This document shows, piece after piece, positions 1-8,313 of a stretch of DNA of 64,000 nt. The translations under genes were made by a program, and so were the position numbers. A model generated the notes under the pieces. That model was not told where the DNA came from, did no database searches, and saw nothing but the letters and a program-made list of their open reading frames with translations. Source of the DNA: Litorivita sp050633545 (GTDB taxonomy: Bacteria; Pseudomonadota; Alphaproteobacteria; Rhodobacterales; Rhodobacteraceae); contig JBOEGS010000008.1 of NCBI GenBank assembly GCA_050633545.1, positions 124,001-188,000 of the forward strand, read 5' to 3'. Position 1 is the first letter of the stretch, and each line of letters starts with the position of its first letter.

Positions 1-463
1 CGTCGATCTCAACCCGTCGAAAATCGAGATGGGCAAGCGTTTCGGCATGACCGATTTCGTCAACCCCGCCGAGGTCAAAGGCGATCTGGTCGGCCATTTG
101 GTCGAACTGACCGGCGGCGGCGCGGATTACACATTCGATGCCACGGGCAATGTCGGCGTTATGCGCACGGCGCTGGAATCGGCGCATAAAGGATGGGGCG
201 AAAGCATCATCATCGGCGTCGCCCCTGCGGGCGCGGAAATCTCGACGCGGCCCTTCCAATTGGTCACGGGGCGCAGCTGGCGCGGCACGGCCTTTGGCGG
301 CGCGCGCGGGCGCACGGATGTGCCCAAAATCGTCGATTGGTATATGGAGGGCAAGATCGAGATCGACCCGATGATCACCCACACCATGCCGCTCGAAGAC
401 ATCAACAAAGGCTTTGATTTGATGCACAAAGGCGAAAGCATTCGCGGCGTGGTGCTCTATTAA
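1..463 (+). CDS. frmA: S-(hydroxymethyl)glutathione dehydrogenase (class III alcohol dehydrogenase), C-terminal part
   Basis: Only the last 153 residues lie in the window; the reading frame is open from base 2. The visible part is the end of the NAD-binding Rossmann domain and the C-terminal catalytic segment of a class III zinc alcohol dehydrogenase (GGGADYTFDATGN, then GRTDVPKIVDWY and a GKIEIDPMITHTMPLEDINKGFDLM region typical of the family). The enzyme oxidises S-(hydroxymethyl)glutathione, formed from formaldehyde and glutathione, to S-formylglutathione in the cytoplasm. The next enzyme of the pathway, S-formylglutathione hydrolase, is encoded at 5254-6084 on the same strand. The N-terminal zinc ligands lie outside the window. 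Confidence 0.93.
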   Translation, partial: VDLNPSKIEMGKRFGMTDFVNPAEVKGDLVGHLVELTGGGADYTFDATGNVGVMRTALESAHKGWGESIIIGVAPAGAEISTRPFQLVTGRSWRGTAFGGARGRTDVPKIVDWYMEGKIEIDPMITHTMPLEDINKGFDLMHKGESIRGVVLY

Positions 464-509
464 CGGGCGCTCGCCTCTGCGCGCGATCTGCGCGAGAGCG
501 GGTCTTGTG

Positions 510-1004
510 ATGCTCATTGCCCTGTCCGTTTGCGCGGGCGGGGCAGGGGCCAAGGATGTTCTATCGCCCGCCGTTGGCACGATCCCGAACGGGTCTGCTC
601 CTCGTCCGCCGCGCCCGCCCATGACAGCGCAAGAGCTGGACGCCTTGGCCAGCGCGCCGCAGGTCTTGCGCATGGCGGTCGGTTTTGCCGCGCTTGAAAT
701 GCCGGTGGCGGATCTGCCCGCCGTCAGCTTCGACCGTTATGGTCCGCGTGGTATGATCTATCTGACGCTACCGGATCGCAAAGCGGCACGGTTTTATGCT
801 CTAACGGCAGGTCACGTTGGCAAGGTTTTGCAAGTCACCCTGTGCGGCATATTAATCAACGCGCCAAAGATAATGTCCCCGATCAGTGGCGGACGGGTGC
901 AACTGCTCCTAGATACATACGAAGAGGCGCGCATCACCACCGAAGTTCTATCGGGACGCGATGGATGTGCGGCGCTGGCTGGGCTCTCCAGCCGCGTTGA
1001 TTAG
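510..1004 (+). CDS. Small exported protein resembling the SecD P1 head subdomain
   Basis: A 164-residue protein (ATG 510; an in-frame GTG lies one codon earlier). It starts with a hydrophobic stretch ending in GGAGA, which looks like a short signal peptide, followed by a Pro-rich linker. Residues about 95-150 resemble the periplasmic P1 head of the translocon protein SecD: a 'FYALTAGHVGK' helix, a 'VTLCGILINAPKI' strand pair and a 'PISGGRVQL' turn, matching the usual LDG-x-VISAPxI / PI-GG-x-QI pattern of SecD. There are no transmembrane segments beyond the signal, so this is a free-standing head-like domain. In-frame codons upstream add basic residues that would improve the signal peptide but lack a normal start codon. 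Function unknown. Confidence 0.7.
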   Translation: MLIALSVCAGGAGAKDVLSPAVGTIPNGSAPRPPRPPMTAQELDALASAPQVLRMAVGFAALEMPVADLPAVSFDRYGPRGMIYLTLPDRKAARFYALTAGHVGKVLQVTLCGILINAPKIMSPISGGRVQLLLDTYEEARITTEVLSGRDGCAALAGLSSRVD

Positions 1005-1075
1005 CCTCAACAGATTTCGCCCGAACGGGCGCTGCGCCGCCGCGTCAAATCGCAAGGCCAGCAACGAAAGACACC

Positions 1076-1807
1076 ATGACCCCCAATTCCAACACCCAAT
1101 TGCTTGCCGTTCTGATCGATGCCGATAACGTGCCAGCCAAATATGCCGAAGCGATCCTCAAAGAGGTCACCTCCTACGGCGAGCCTGGCCTGCGCCGCGT
1201 TTATGGCGATTGGTCCTCGGGCCAGTTGCAAGGATGGACTGCGACCAGCCGCGCTCTGGGCCTCGTCCAGCACCAGCAAACCGCCAACACCAAGGGCAAG
1301 AACGCCTCCGACATCGGCCTTGTGATCGATGCGATGGATATTTTGCACGCGGGCCGTTTCGACGGCTTTGTCCTCGTCTCGTCCGATAGCGATTTTACCC
1401 GCCTTGCCAGCCGCATCCGCGAACAGGGCCTGACCGTGATCGGCATCGGCGAGGCCAAAGCCCCCGAAGCTTTGCGCAACGTGTGCAACCGCTTTGTGCA
1501 GATCGAAAACATCTATGACGAACCCGAAGCCGCAGGCACGCCGAAAAGCGCGCAAAAACCGGCGGGCAGCGGCAAGCTGTCGATCACCTCGGCGCGCCAG
1601 CTGTTCCTCGATGCGATGGACAAGCTCGACCAAGACGACGAATGGTATTCGTTGGGCCGCATCGGGCAACAAATCCAAGCCGACAAACCCGATTTCGACA
1701 CGCGCTCCTACGGCAAACGCAAGCTGAGCGATCTGGTGGCGGAGTTGAAAATCTTTGAAACGCGGCGCGGGGCGAACAATCAAACCGAGCTGCGCCGGAT
1801 CGATTAA
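1076..1807 (+). CDS. NYN-domain RNase-like protein with C-terminal OST-HTH/LOTUS domain
   Basis: 243 residues. Residues about 9-145 form a NYN (PIN-like) domain: LIDADNV near residues 13-19 gives the first acidic pair, then DIGLVIDAMD and VLVSSDSDF supply the other acidic residues expected for a metal-dependent RNase fold. Residues about 165-240 look like an OST-HTH/LOTUS domain (ITSARQLFLDAMDKL...WYSLGRIGQQI...SYGKRKLSDLVAEL), a small winged helix that binds RNA. NYN plus LOTUS is a known bacterial architecture with poorly defined substrates. The gene stands alone and converges with the TetR gene, whose stop is 10 bp downstream. Confidence 0.85.
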   Translation: MTPNSNTQLLAVLIDADNVPAKYAEAILKEVTSYGEPGLRRVYGDWSSGQLQGWTATSRALGLVQHQQTANTKGKNASDIGLVIDAMDILHAGRFDGFVLVSSDSDFTRLASRIREQGLTVIGIGEAKAPEALRNVCNRFVQIENIYDEPEAAGTPKSAQKPAGSGKLSITSARQLFLDAMDKLDQDDEWYSLGRIGQQIQADKPDFDTRSYGKRKLSDLVAELKIFETRRGANNQTELRRID

Positions 1808-1816
1808 CCCCGCGCG

Positions 1817-2455
1817 TTACGCGCCATAGCGGGCATAGATCATGTCAACCGCGCCTTGGGCCACGCGGGTGATTTCGGCCTCGGTAAAATCGCGGGTGAT
1901 CCCGAAAATCATCCGCGGCCAGATATCGGCTTTGCACAATTCGGCGAATTGATCGGCGGCCAGTTCCAGATCGTCAATGCGCAAACTGCCATCGGCATTG
2001 GCATCGCGGAACACCTCGACCAACCGGTCACGCGCCATCATCGGGCCGCTGGTGTAAAAATCGCGGCCCAATTCGGGAAAGCGCTCGCTTTCGGCGACAC
2101 AGATGCGAAACACGCCCTGCGCAAAATCGGACAACAAAAAGCGGATCATCTGCTGTGCCCCGCCTAAAAGCGCGACGCGCAAGGGCACGCCCGCTTGCAG
2201 CATATCAAAACAGGCGTCGGCCTGACGTTTGCATTCGGTCTTGGCCACTTCGAGGAAGAGCAGCTTTTTGTCGGGGAAATAGGCGTAGAGCGTGGCCTTG
2301 GAGACCTCTGCCACCTTGGCGATGTCATCGACAGAGGCGCCGTCAAACCCTTCGGCCATGAACACCTGCCGCGCGCCTTCGAGCACCTGATCGAACTTGC
2401 GTCCGCGCCGGTTCACGACTTTGCCCGCGCCCAATTGGCGATCTGCTGCGTTCAT
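1817..2455 (-). CDS. TetR/AcrR family transcriptional regulator
   Basis: 212 residues starting at the ATG at 2455, which has an AGGAG ribosome-binding site 8 bp upstream; a longer open frame to 2644 would run through the promoter and is not favoured. Residues about 20-65 form the TetR helix-turn-helix (VLEGARQVFMAEGFDGASVDDIAKVAEVSKATLYAYFPDKKLLF). The rest is an all-helical ligand-binding domain with the AefR-like pattern (FRICVAESERFPELG). It is divergent from mbfA, and a perfect palindrome lies between the two genes, so self-repression and control of mbfA are likely. The ligand is unknown. Confidence 0.9.
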   Translation of the reverse strand: MNAADRQLGAGKVVNRRGRKFDQVLEGARQVFMAEGFDGASVDDIAKVAEVSKATLYAYFPDKKLLFLEVAKTECKRQADACFDMLQAGVPLRVALLGGAQQMIRFLLSDFAQGVFRICVAESERFPELGRDFYTSGPMMARDRLVEVFRDANADGSLRIDDLELAADQFAELCKADIWPRMIFGITRDFTEAEITRVAQGAVDMIYARYGA

Positions 2456-2474
2456 ATGTCTCTCTCCTGACAGA

Positions 2475-2508
2475 TTGAAATATAAACCAGTTGGTTTAGT
2501 TTGAGCAA
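2475..2508. promoter_or_regulatory. Probable TetR operator and overlapping divergent promoters
   Basis: The inverted repeat TAAACCA-GT-TGGTTTA (2483-2498) is perfect. On the minus strand it lies between a TTGCTC -35-like and a TATATT -10-like element of the TetR gene. On the plus strand it is covered by TTGAAA-16-TAGTTT, a candidate mbfA promoter. A TetR dimer bound here would block both. The element assignments are by eye. Confidence 0.7.
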
Positions 2509-2549
2509 GCAAGACAGCGGCATGACGCCGTTCACCGAAGGGTAGCCAT

Positions 2550-3524
2550 ATGCGTTTCATCACGTCCCGCCGCCGGTTTTCCGACCTGTCAGAGCAAGAG
2601 GTGCTGGCGCTGGCCATTTCCTCCGAAGAGGATGACGCCAGCATCTACCGCACCTACGCCAAAAAACTGCGCGACGAATATCCCGGCACGGCAAAGGTCT
2701 TTGACGGCATGGCCGAAGAAGAGGACCGCCACCGCCAGCGCCTGATCGATCTGCACAAGGCGCGCTTTGGCGATGTGATCCCGTTGATCCGGCGCGAACA
2801 TGTGGCGGGTTACTACGCGCGCCGCCCCGTCTGGTTGATGGAAAACCTCAGCCTCGAGCGCATCCGCGAAGAGGCCGAAGGCATGGAACGCGACGCCGAG
2901 AAATTCTATCTCGCCGCCGCCGCCCGCACCACGGACGCCGCCACGCGCAAATTGCTGGGCGATCTGGCCGCTGCCGAAGCGGGCCACCAAGAGGCCGCAG
3001 GCACATTGGAGCGCGCGCATCTGGACACCGACACCAAAGCCGCCGAGGCCCGCTCCGCCCATCGCCAGTTCGTTTTGACATGGGTGCAGCCAGGATTGGC
3101 GGGGTTGATGGATGGCTCTGTCTCGACCCTCGCGCCGATCTTTGCGGTGGCCTTCGCCACGCAAGACACTTGGACCACCTTTCTTGTCGGGCTTGCCGCC
3201 TCGATCGGGGCAGGCATCTCGATGGGATTTACCGAAGCGGCCTCGGATGACGGGCAATTGTCGGGCCGTGGCTCGCCGGTCAAACGCGGCATTTCGGCGG
3301 GGGTGATGACCACGCTGGGCGGGCTTGGCCACGCGCTGCCCTATCTGATTCCCGATTTCTGGACCGCGACGATCACCGCATTTGTCGTGGTCTTCATCGA
3401 GCTTTGGGCCATCGTGTGGATCCAGAACAAATATATGGAAACCCCGTTTTTGCGCGCGACATTCCAAGTGGTTTTGGGCGGCGCATTGGTCTTTGCGGCG
3501 GGGGCTTTGATCGGCTCTGGATAG
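2550..3524 (+). CDS. mbfA: MbfA-type membrane-bound ferritin (rubrerythrin-like domain fused to VIT1/CCC1 transporter)
   Basis: 324 residues, the usual length for MbfA. Residues 1-165 are a ferritin-like four-helix bundle carrying two ExxH di-iron motifs (E58xxH61 and E143xxH146). Residues about 175-324 are a VIT1/CCC1-type membrane domain with several hydrophobic helices. In Agrobacterium and Bradyrhizobium MbfA exports iron from the cytoplasm and protects against iron and peroxide stress, usually under Irr control. No Irr-type iron control element is visible here; the upstream region instead holds a TetR-type palindrome next to a divergent TetR gene, suggesting a different control. Confidence 0.9.
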   Translation: MRFITSRRRFSDLSEQEVLALAISSEEDDASIYRTYAKKLRDEYPGTAKVFDGMAEEEDRHRQRLIDLHKARFGDVIPLIRREHVAGYYARRPVWLMENLSLERIREEAEGMERDAEKFYLAAAARTTDAATRKLLGDLAAAEAGHQEAAGTLERAHLDTDTKAAEARSAHRQFVLTWVQPGLAGLMDGSVSTLAPIFAVAFATQDTWTTFLVGLAASIGAGISMGFTEAASDDGQLSGRGSPVKRGISAGVMTTLGGLGHALPYLIPDFWTATITAFVVVFIELWAIVWIQNKYMETPFLRATFQVVLGGALVFAAGALIGSG

Positions 3525-3577
3525 CGGCGCGCGGCGCGGGTGATTGACCCGCCGCCGCTGCGTGCTACCAAGGGCAT

Positions 3578-4510
3578 ATGATTGATATCTTCTTCAAAAC
3601 CCTGCCGTTTTTTGCCGTCATTGCTTTGGGCTTTGGCGCGGCGAAGCGCGGGTTTTTCTCGCCCGAGGCGACGGGGTATCTGACCAAATTCGTGTTCTAC
3701 TTTGCGCTTTCGGCCATGTTGTTTCGCTTTTCCGCCAATCTCAGCTTTGCCGAAGTTTTCGATTTGCCCTTTGTTTTGGCCTATCTGGCCGGAACAATGG
3801 CGATCTACCTTGTCGCCACGGGCGTGGCGCTCGCGCGCGGCATCGGTGTGCAAGAGGCCGCCGTCGAGGCTCAATGCGCAGTGATCGGCAATGTCGGCTT
3901 TTTGGGCGTGCCGATGCTTGCGCTGTTGATGGGCGAGGCGGCGGTGGGGCCGGTGATGATGGTGCTGGCGGTGGATTTGATCGTCTTTGGCTCGCTCATC
4001 GTGTTGATCATCACCGGCGCTCGCGACGGGCGGATGTCGCCGCGCATCATCGGGGCTTTGGGGTTGGGGCTTTTGAAAAACCCGATGATCGTTTCGATCA
4101 CCTTGGGGCTTGCGTGGTCGGCTTTGCGCCTGCCGATGCCCGCGCCGCTCAACGAGTTCGTCACCATTTTGGGCGGCGCGGCCACACCTGGCGCGCTTTT
4201 TGCAATTGGCGCCTCGCTCGCGGGCAAAAGCGCCGAGCGGCTTTCGGTGGCGGGCTGGCTGAGCTTTTGCAAGCTGGCGCTGCATCCTGCGGCGGTGGCG
4301 TTTTGCGCGCTGCTTCTGTTCGAGGTTGACCCCTATGCCAGCGCTGTCATGATCGCGGCGGCGGCGCTGCCCGTTGCGGGCAATGTCTATATCCTTGCCG
4401 CGCATTTCGGTGTCGCGCCGCAGCGCGTGTCGGCCACGATCCTGATCTCGACCGCCCTGTCGGTTTTGACGGTTTCGGCGGTGATCGCTTGGGTGGCCGG
4501 GCTTTATTGA
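3578..4510 (+). CDS. AEC (auxin efflux carrier) family transporter
   Basis: 310 residues, almost entirely hydrophobic, with about ten predicted membrane helices in the 5+5 pattern of the AEC family (bacterial members include malonate/malate carriers such as MdcF-like proteins). The central conserved segment 'AQCAVIGNVGFLGVPMLALLMG' and the C-terminal repeat 'AAALPVAGNVYILAAHFG' fit the family's paired GN motifs. The substrate cannot be read from the sequence. The gene follows mbfA by 53 bp and precedes the nitroreductase by 19 bp, so it may be co-transcribed with the latter. Confidence 0.85.
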   Translation: MIDIFFKTLPFFAVIALGFGAAKRGFFSPEATGYLTKFVFYFALSAMLFRFSANLSFAEVFDLPFVLAYLAGTMAIYLVATGVALARGIGVQEAAVEAQCAVIGNVGFLGVPMLALLMGEAAVGPVMMVLAVDLIVFGSLIVLIITGARDGRMSPRIIGALGLGLLKNPMIVSITLGLAWSALRLPMPAPLNEFVTILGGAATPGALFAIGASLAGKSAERLSVAGWLSFCKLALHPAAVAFCALLLFEVDPYASAVMIAAAALPVAGNVYILAAHFGVAPQRVSATILISTALSVLTVSAVIAWVAGLY

Positions 4511-4529
4511 GGCATGAAGGGACGGTGTG

Positions 4530-5249
4530 ATGTATAAATCCGGCGAAGTAAGCTATGCGCCGCTGCCTTTGCCGGATCGCGCCGATATGGATGACGCCGA
4601 GATGCGCGAGGCGGCGGCAGATTTCTTGGACCTGATGACAACCCGCCATTCGGTGCGCGATTTTTCCCCCCGCCCCGTCGAGGCCGAGGTGATCCGCGCC
4701 GCCATCGCCGCGGCGGGCACGGCGCCCTCGGGGGCCAACCACCAGCCGTGGCATTTCGTTGCGATTTCCGATCCCGCGATGAAGGCGCGCATTCGCGCCG
4801 CCGCCGAGGCCGAGGAAGAGAAGTTTTACGCAGGCGGCGGCGGGGATGAATGGCTCAAGGCTCTGGAGCCGATCGGCACCGGCGCCGACAAGCCGCATCT
4901 CGACATCGCGCCATGGCTGATCGTGATTTTCGCACAGCGCTACGGCACCACCCAAGACGGCGCCCGCTACAAGAATTACTATGTGCCCGAAAGCGTCGGG
5001 ATCGCCACGGGCATGCTCATCACCGCCTTGCATATGGCGGGGCTGTGCAGCCTGACCCATACGCCCAATCCGATGCGGTTTTTGAACGATCTGTGCGGGC
5101 GGGGCGAGAGCGAAAAGCCGGTGATGATCCTTGCGGTGGGCCATCCCGCCGAGGATGCAACCGTGCCCGCCGTCGCCAAGATCAAGAAACCGCTCGATGA
5201 AATCATGACCCTCTTTGCACCCGCAGACGAGACACAGAAAAAGGACTAA
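4530..5249 (+). CDS. Nitroreductase family FMN-dependent oxidoreductase
   Basis: 239 residues from the ATG at 4530, preceded by AAGGGA at a good distance. The start of the fold 'LMTTRHSVRDFSPRPVEAEVIRAAIAAAGTAPSGANHQPWHFV' is the standard FMN-binding N-terminus of the nitroreductase family (RxSxRxF, then APSGANxQPW). A second conserved part 'VGIATGMLITALHMAGL' forms the dimer core. Members reduce nitroaromatics, quinones or iodotyrosine-like compounds using NAD(P)H; the natural substrate is unknown. It ends 4 bp before fghA, so the two are probably co-transcribed. Confidence 0.88.
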   Translation: MYKSGEVSYAPLPLPDRADMDDAEMREAAADFLDLMTTRHSVRDFSPRPVEAEVIRAAIAAAGTAPSGANHQPWHFVAISDPAMKARIRAAAEAEEEKFYAGGGGDEWLKALEPIGTGADKPHLDIAPWLIVIFAQRYGTTQDGARYKNYYVPESVGIATGMLITALHMAGLCSLTHTPNPMRFLNDLCGRGESEKPVMILAVGHPAEDATVPAVAKIKKPLDEIMTLFAPADETQKKD

Positions 5250-5253
5250 GCCC

Positions 5254-6084
5254 ATGGAAACCCTTTCCGAAAACAAATGTTTTGGCGGCACGCAGGGCGT
5301 TTACAAACATAGCTCAGAGGCCACAGGCACCGATATGACCTTTGGCCTGTTTCTGCCCGCCGAGGCCGCCCATGGCCCCGTGCCCGTCCTGTGGTATCTG
5401 TCGGGCCTGACCTGCACCCATGAAAACGCCATGGTCAAAGCGGGGGCGCAAGGATGGGCCGCCGAGCAGGGCATCGCTTTGGTTTTTCCCGACACCTCGC
5501 CGCGCGGCGAGGGCGTGGCGGATGACGAAGGGTATGATCTGGGCCAAGGGGCGGGATTTTACGTCAATGCGACGCAAGATCCGTGGAAGCCACATTTCCA
5601 GATGTGGGACTATGTGGCCGAAGAATTGCCCCGTCTGATCACCCGCAATTTCGCCGTGGATGAAGAGCGCCAATCGATCACCGGCCATTCCATGGGCGGG
5701 CATGGCGCGCTGACCCTTGCGATGGGGCTGAAGGACCGGTTCAAATCGGTTTCTGCCTTCGCGCCGATCGCGCATCCCACGGCGGGCGATTGGGGCCGCA
5801 AGCAGCTGCGCGCCTATCTGGGCGAGGACGAGGCCGCATGGGCGCGCCATGACGCAACCTTGATGATGCGGCAAAACGGGCTTGATATCCCGCTTCTGGT
5901 CGATCAGGGCGCGGCGGATAATTTCATCGACCTGTTGATGCCCGAGGCCCTCTTTGCCGCCGCCGCACAGGCCCGCGTTGACGGGCACCTGCGCCTGCAA
6001 AAGGGATATGATCACAGCTATTTCTTTGTCTCCTCCTTCATGGAGGATCACATCGCCTTCCATGCGGATGCGCTTTACGCATGA
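5254..6084 (+). CDS. fghA: S-formylglutathione hydrolase
   Basis: 276 residues from the ATG at 5254, the normal length for the family; an upstream in-frame ATG at 5215 lies inside the nitroreductase gene and is rejected. The serine hydrolase nucleophile elbow is GHSMGGHG with Ser146; 'YLSGLTCTHEN' near residue 50 is the family signature. The enzyme splits S-formylglutathione into formate and glutathione, completing glutathione-dependent formaldehyde oxidation started by the dehydrogenase at 1-463. The stop overlaps the start of the next gene by 4 bp. Confidence 0.95.
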   Translation: METLSENKCFGGTQGVYKHSSEATGTDMTFGLFLPAEAAHGPVPVLWYLSGLTCTHENAMVKAGAQGWAAEQGIALVFPDTSPRGEGVADDEGYDLGQGAGFYVNATQDPWKPHFQMWDYVAEELPRLITRNFAVDEERQSITGHSMGGHGALTLAMGLKDRFKSVSAFAPIAHPTAGDWGRKQLRAYLGEDEAAWARHDATLMMRQNGLDIPLLVDQGAADNFIDLLMPEALFAAAAQARVDGHLRLQKGYDHSYFFVSSFMEDHIAFHADALYA

Positions 6085-6530
6085 GCGCGCTTTACATCGA
6101 CGCCGATGCCTGCCCCGTGAAGGCCGAGGCCGAGCGCGTGGCGATGCGCCACGGGATCAAGATGTATCTGGTCGCCAACGGCGGGCTGCGCATGTCGCAA
6201 AACCCGATGGTCGAGGTGGTGATCGTGCCCGACGGGCCGGACGTGGCCGACATGTGGATCGCAGAGCGCTGCGGCGCCGGAGATGTGGTGGTCACCGGCG
6301 ATATCCCCTTGGCGGCGAAATGCGTCGAGGCGGGGGCGCGGGTGCTCAAACACAATGGCGAGGCGCTGACGCAGGCCAATATCGGCAACGTTCTGGCCAC
6401 CCGCGATCTGATGGCCGATCTGCGCGCGGCGGACCCGTTTCGCCAAGGCGGCGGCAAGGCCTTTTCGAAGGCCGACCGCTCGCGGTTCTTGGAAAGTCTG
6501 GAGCGTGAACTCAGGGCGGTAAAAAAATAA
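6081..6530 (+). CDS. UPF0178 (YaiI/YqxD, DUF188) family protein
   Basis: 149 residues, coupled to fghA by an ATGA overlap. The sequence starts 'LYIDADACPVKAEAERVA', the family hallmark with an Asp pair, then 'DMWIAERCGAGDVVVTGDIPLAAKCVEAGA' and a C-terminal 'FSKADRSRFLESLERELR' that also typifies DUF188. The fold is related to PIN/NYN nucleases and the acidic residues are conserved, but no activity is established. No evidence of damage. Confidence 0.92.
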   Translation: MSALYIDADACPVKAEAERVAMRHGIKMYLVANGGLRMSQNPMVEVVIVPDGPDVADMWIAERCGAGDVVVTGDIPLAAKCVEAGARVLKHNGEALTQANIGNVLATRDLMADLRAADPFRQGGGKAFSKADRSRFLESLERELRAVKK

Positions 6531-6588
6531 TGGCTGTCGTGGCTGATCGGCCCGGTATTGCCATCTGCGATGAAAACGGAGCAATGAT

Positions 6589-7209
6589 ATGACCATCGAG
6601 GCGGTGATTTTCGACATCGGCAACGTGCTGATCGAATGGCAACCCGAACGCTATTATGACGCGAAAATCGGCGAGGCGCGCCGCCGCGCGATGTTCGCCG
6701 AAGTGGACCTGCATGGCATGAATGACCGCGTCGATTTGGGCGGCGAGTTCACCCAGACCATCTATGACACCGCCGAGGCCTATCCCGCGTGGCGCGATGA
6801 AATCCGCATGTGGCATGACGATTGGATCGAATTGGCCAGCCCGCCGATTGACCATTCGATCCGCTTGCTGCGCGCCTTGCGGGCCAAAGCTGTGCCGGTC
6901 TTTGCGCTGACCAATTTCGGCATCGGCAGCTTTGACTACGCGGCGACGAAATACCCGTTCCTAGCCGAATTCGACCGGCGCTATATTTCCGGCCATATGG
7001 GGGTGATCAAACCCGATGTGCGGATTTACGAGATGGTCGAGCAAGATTGCGGCATTGATCCCGCGCGGTTGTTGTTTGCCGATGACCGCACCGACAATAT
7101 CACCGCCGCAAAGGCGCGCGGATGGCAAACGCATCTGTTTGAACACCCGCAAGGCTGGGCCGATTGCCTCGTCGGGCATGGGCTGTTGACGGCCCAACAG
7201 GCGCGCTAA
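6589..7209 (+). CDS. HAD-superfamily hydrolase (YihX/HAD-IA type)
   Basis: 206 residues. Motif I is 'VIFDIGNVLIEW' with the nucleophile Asp9; motif II 'FALTNFG' and the late 'LFADDRTDNITAAKARGW' (motif IV, paired Asp) complete the HAD active site. The DIGNV form of motif I and an all-helical cap place it with YihX-like sugar phosphatases rather than true haloacid dehalogenases. Substrate unknown. It follows UPF0178 on the same strand after 58 bp. Confidence 0.88.
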   Translation: MTIEAVIFDIGNVLIEWQPERYYDAKIGEARRRAMFAEVDLHGMNDRVDLGGEFTQTIYDTAEAYPAWRDEIRMWHDDWIELASPPIDHSIRLLRALRAKAVPVFALTNFGIGSFDYAATKYPFLAEFDRRYISGHMGVIKPDVRIYEMVEQDCGIDPARLLFADDRTDNITAAKARGWQTHLFEHPQGWADCLVGHGLLTAQQAR

Positions 7210-7368
7210 GCGGCGCGGCCATGGCCCGATTGTGCGGCGTTAATGCCTCTTTGCCGCTCAAATTGCATAATTTCCCTAGATCGCCGCGCCCACACGCGCA
7301 AATATGTGAATACTTACCCTGCGGAATCTTGGGGCGTGCGGGGCGTGAAACCGCCCAAAGCATATGTG

Positions 7369-8307
7369 ATGTGGAAAGGTATCGTGGGAATGTGGATTAC
7401 AATTGCCATCGTGGCGGGCTTGGCGGCTTTGCCATTCGTGATTGAAGCGCGCAGGCGCAAAATGGACGCAACCGCGCGGGCGTCGGCCAGCGGGGAGTTT
7501 ACCGAACTGTCGCAAGGCGTGACCTACTACCAATGGCACGGCAAGGCGCGCGGGCCGGTTTGTGTTTGCGTGCACGGGTTGACCACACCCAGCTTTGTTT
7601 TCGCCGCCTTAGCGCAGGGGCTTGGCGCGCTCGGTTTTCGGGTGCTGACCTATGATCTTTACGGGCGCGGGTATTCGGATCGCCCAAACGGTGCCCAGAA
7701 TGCCGAGTTTTTCTTGCGCCAACTCGAAGACCTATTGGCGGCCCATGATATTCGCGACGACATCACCATGGTGGGCTATTCCATGGGCGGTGCGATTGCC
7801 TCGGCCTATGCGGCGAAATCTCCCGGAAAGCTGCGGCGGCTGGTCCTGATTGCGCCTGCGGGCATTGAAATGCAGCGCGGCAAGGCCGTCGAGCGGCTCC
7901 TCTCCTTGCCGGTGCTGGGCGATTGGGCTCTAAGCCTTTTGCTGCCCGCCAGCATGCGCAAAGCGGCCCATGCGGATGAGGCGGCGAGCAAGGTTGAGGG
8001 TTTGGCGCAAGGCCAGCGCGACGAAATCCTCTATCGCGGGTATGTCCCTGCGGTCCTTGCCTCGATCCGCGGGATATTGGACGAGGATTTCGAAGCCCGC
8101 CACCAAGCGATCAGCCGCGCGGACCTGCCGGTTATGGCGATCTGGGGAGAGACGGATCAAACCATTCCGCTGCGGGCCATGGGCACGCTGACCAAATGGA
8201 ACCGCATGGTGCATCATACGGTGGTCGAAGGGGCGGGCCACGGTCTGACGCATACCCATCCCGATGCGATATTGGATGCGATCCGCGCCGAGGTGCAGGG
8301 CGAGTGA
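7369..8307 (+). CDS. Membrane-anchored alpha/beta hydrolase
   Basis: 312 residues from ATG 7369; a second ATG at 7390 has an AAAGG ribosome site and is equally possible. The N-terminus is a single hydrophobic helix (WITIAIVAGLAALPFVI) followed by basic residues, so the enzyme should be anchored with the catalytic part after it. The alpha/beta hydrolase core shows 'VCVHGLTTPSFVF' (oxyanion region), 'DLYGRGYSDRP', the nucleophile elbow GYSMGGA and the late 'WGETDQTIP' acid and 'GAGHGLTHTHP' histidine. Substrate unknown; a lipase/esterase-like role is plausible. Confidence 0.85.
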   Translation: MWKGIVGMWITIAIVAGLAALPFVIEARRRKMDATARASASGEFTELSQGVTYYQWHGKARGPVCVCVHGLTTPSFVFAALAQGLGALGFRVLTYDLYGRGYSDRPNGAQNAEFFLRQLEDLLAAHDIRDDITMVGYSMGGAIASAYAAKSPGKLRRLVLIAPAGIEMQRGKAVERLLSLPVLGDWALSLLLPASMRKAAHADEAASKVEGLAQGQRDEILYRGYVPAVLASIRGILDEDFEARHQAISRADLPVMAIWGETDQTIPLRAMGTLTKWNRMVHHTVVEGAGHGLTHTHPDAILDAIRAEVQGE

Positions 8308-8313
8308 CCCAGG

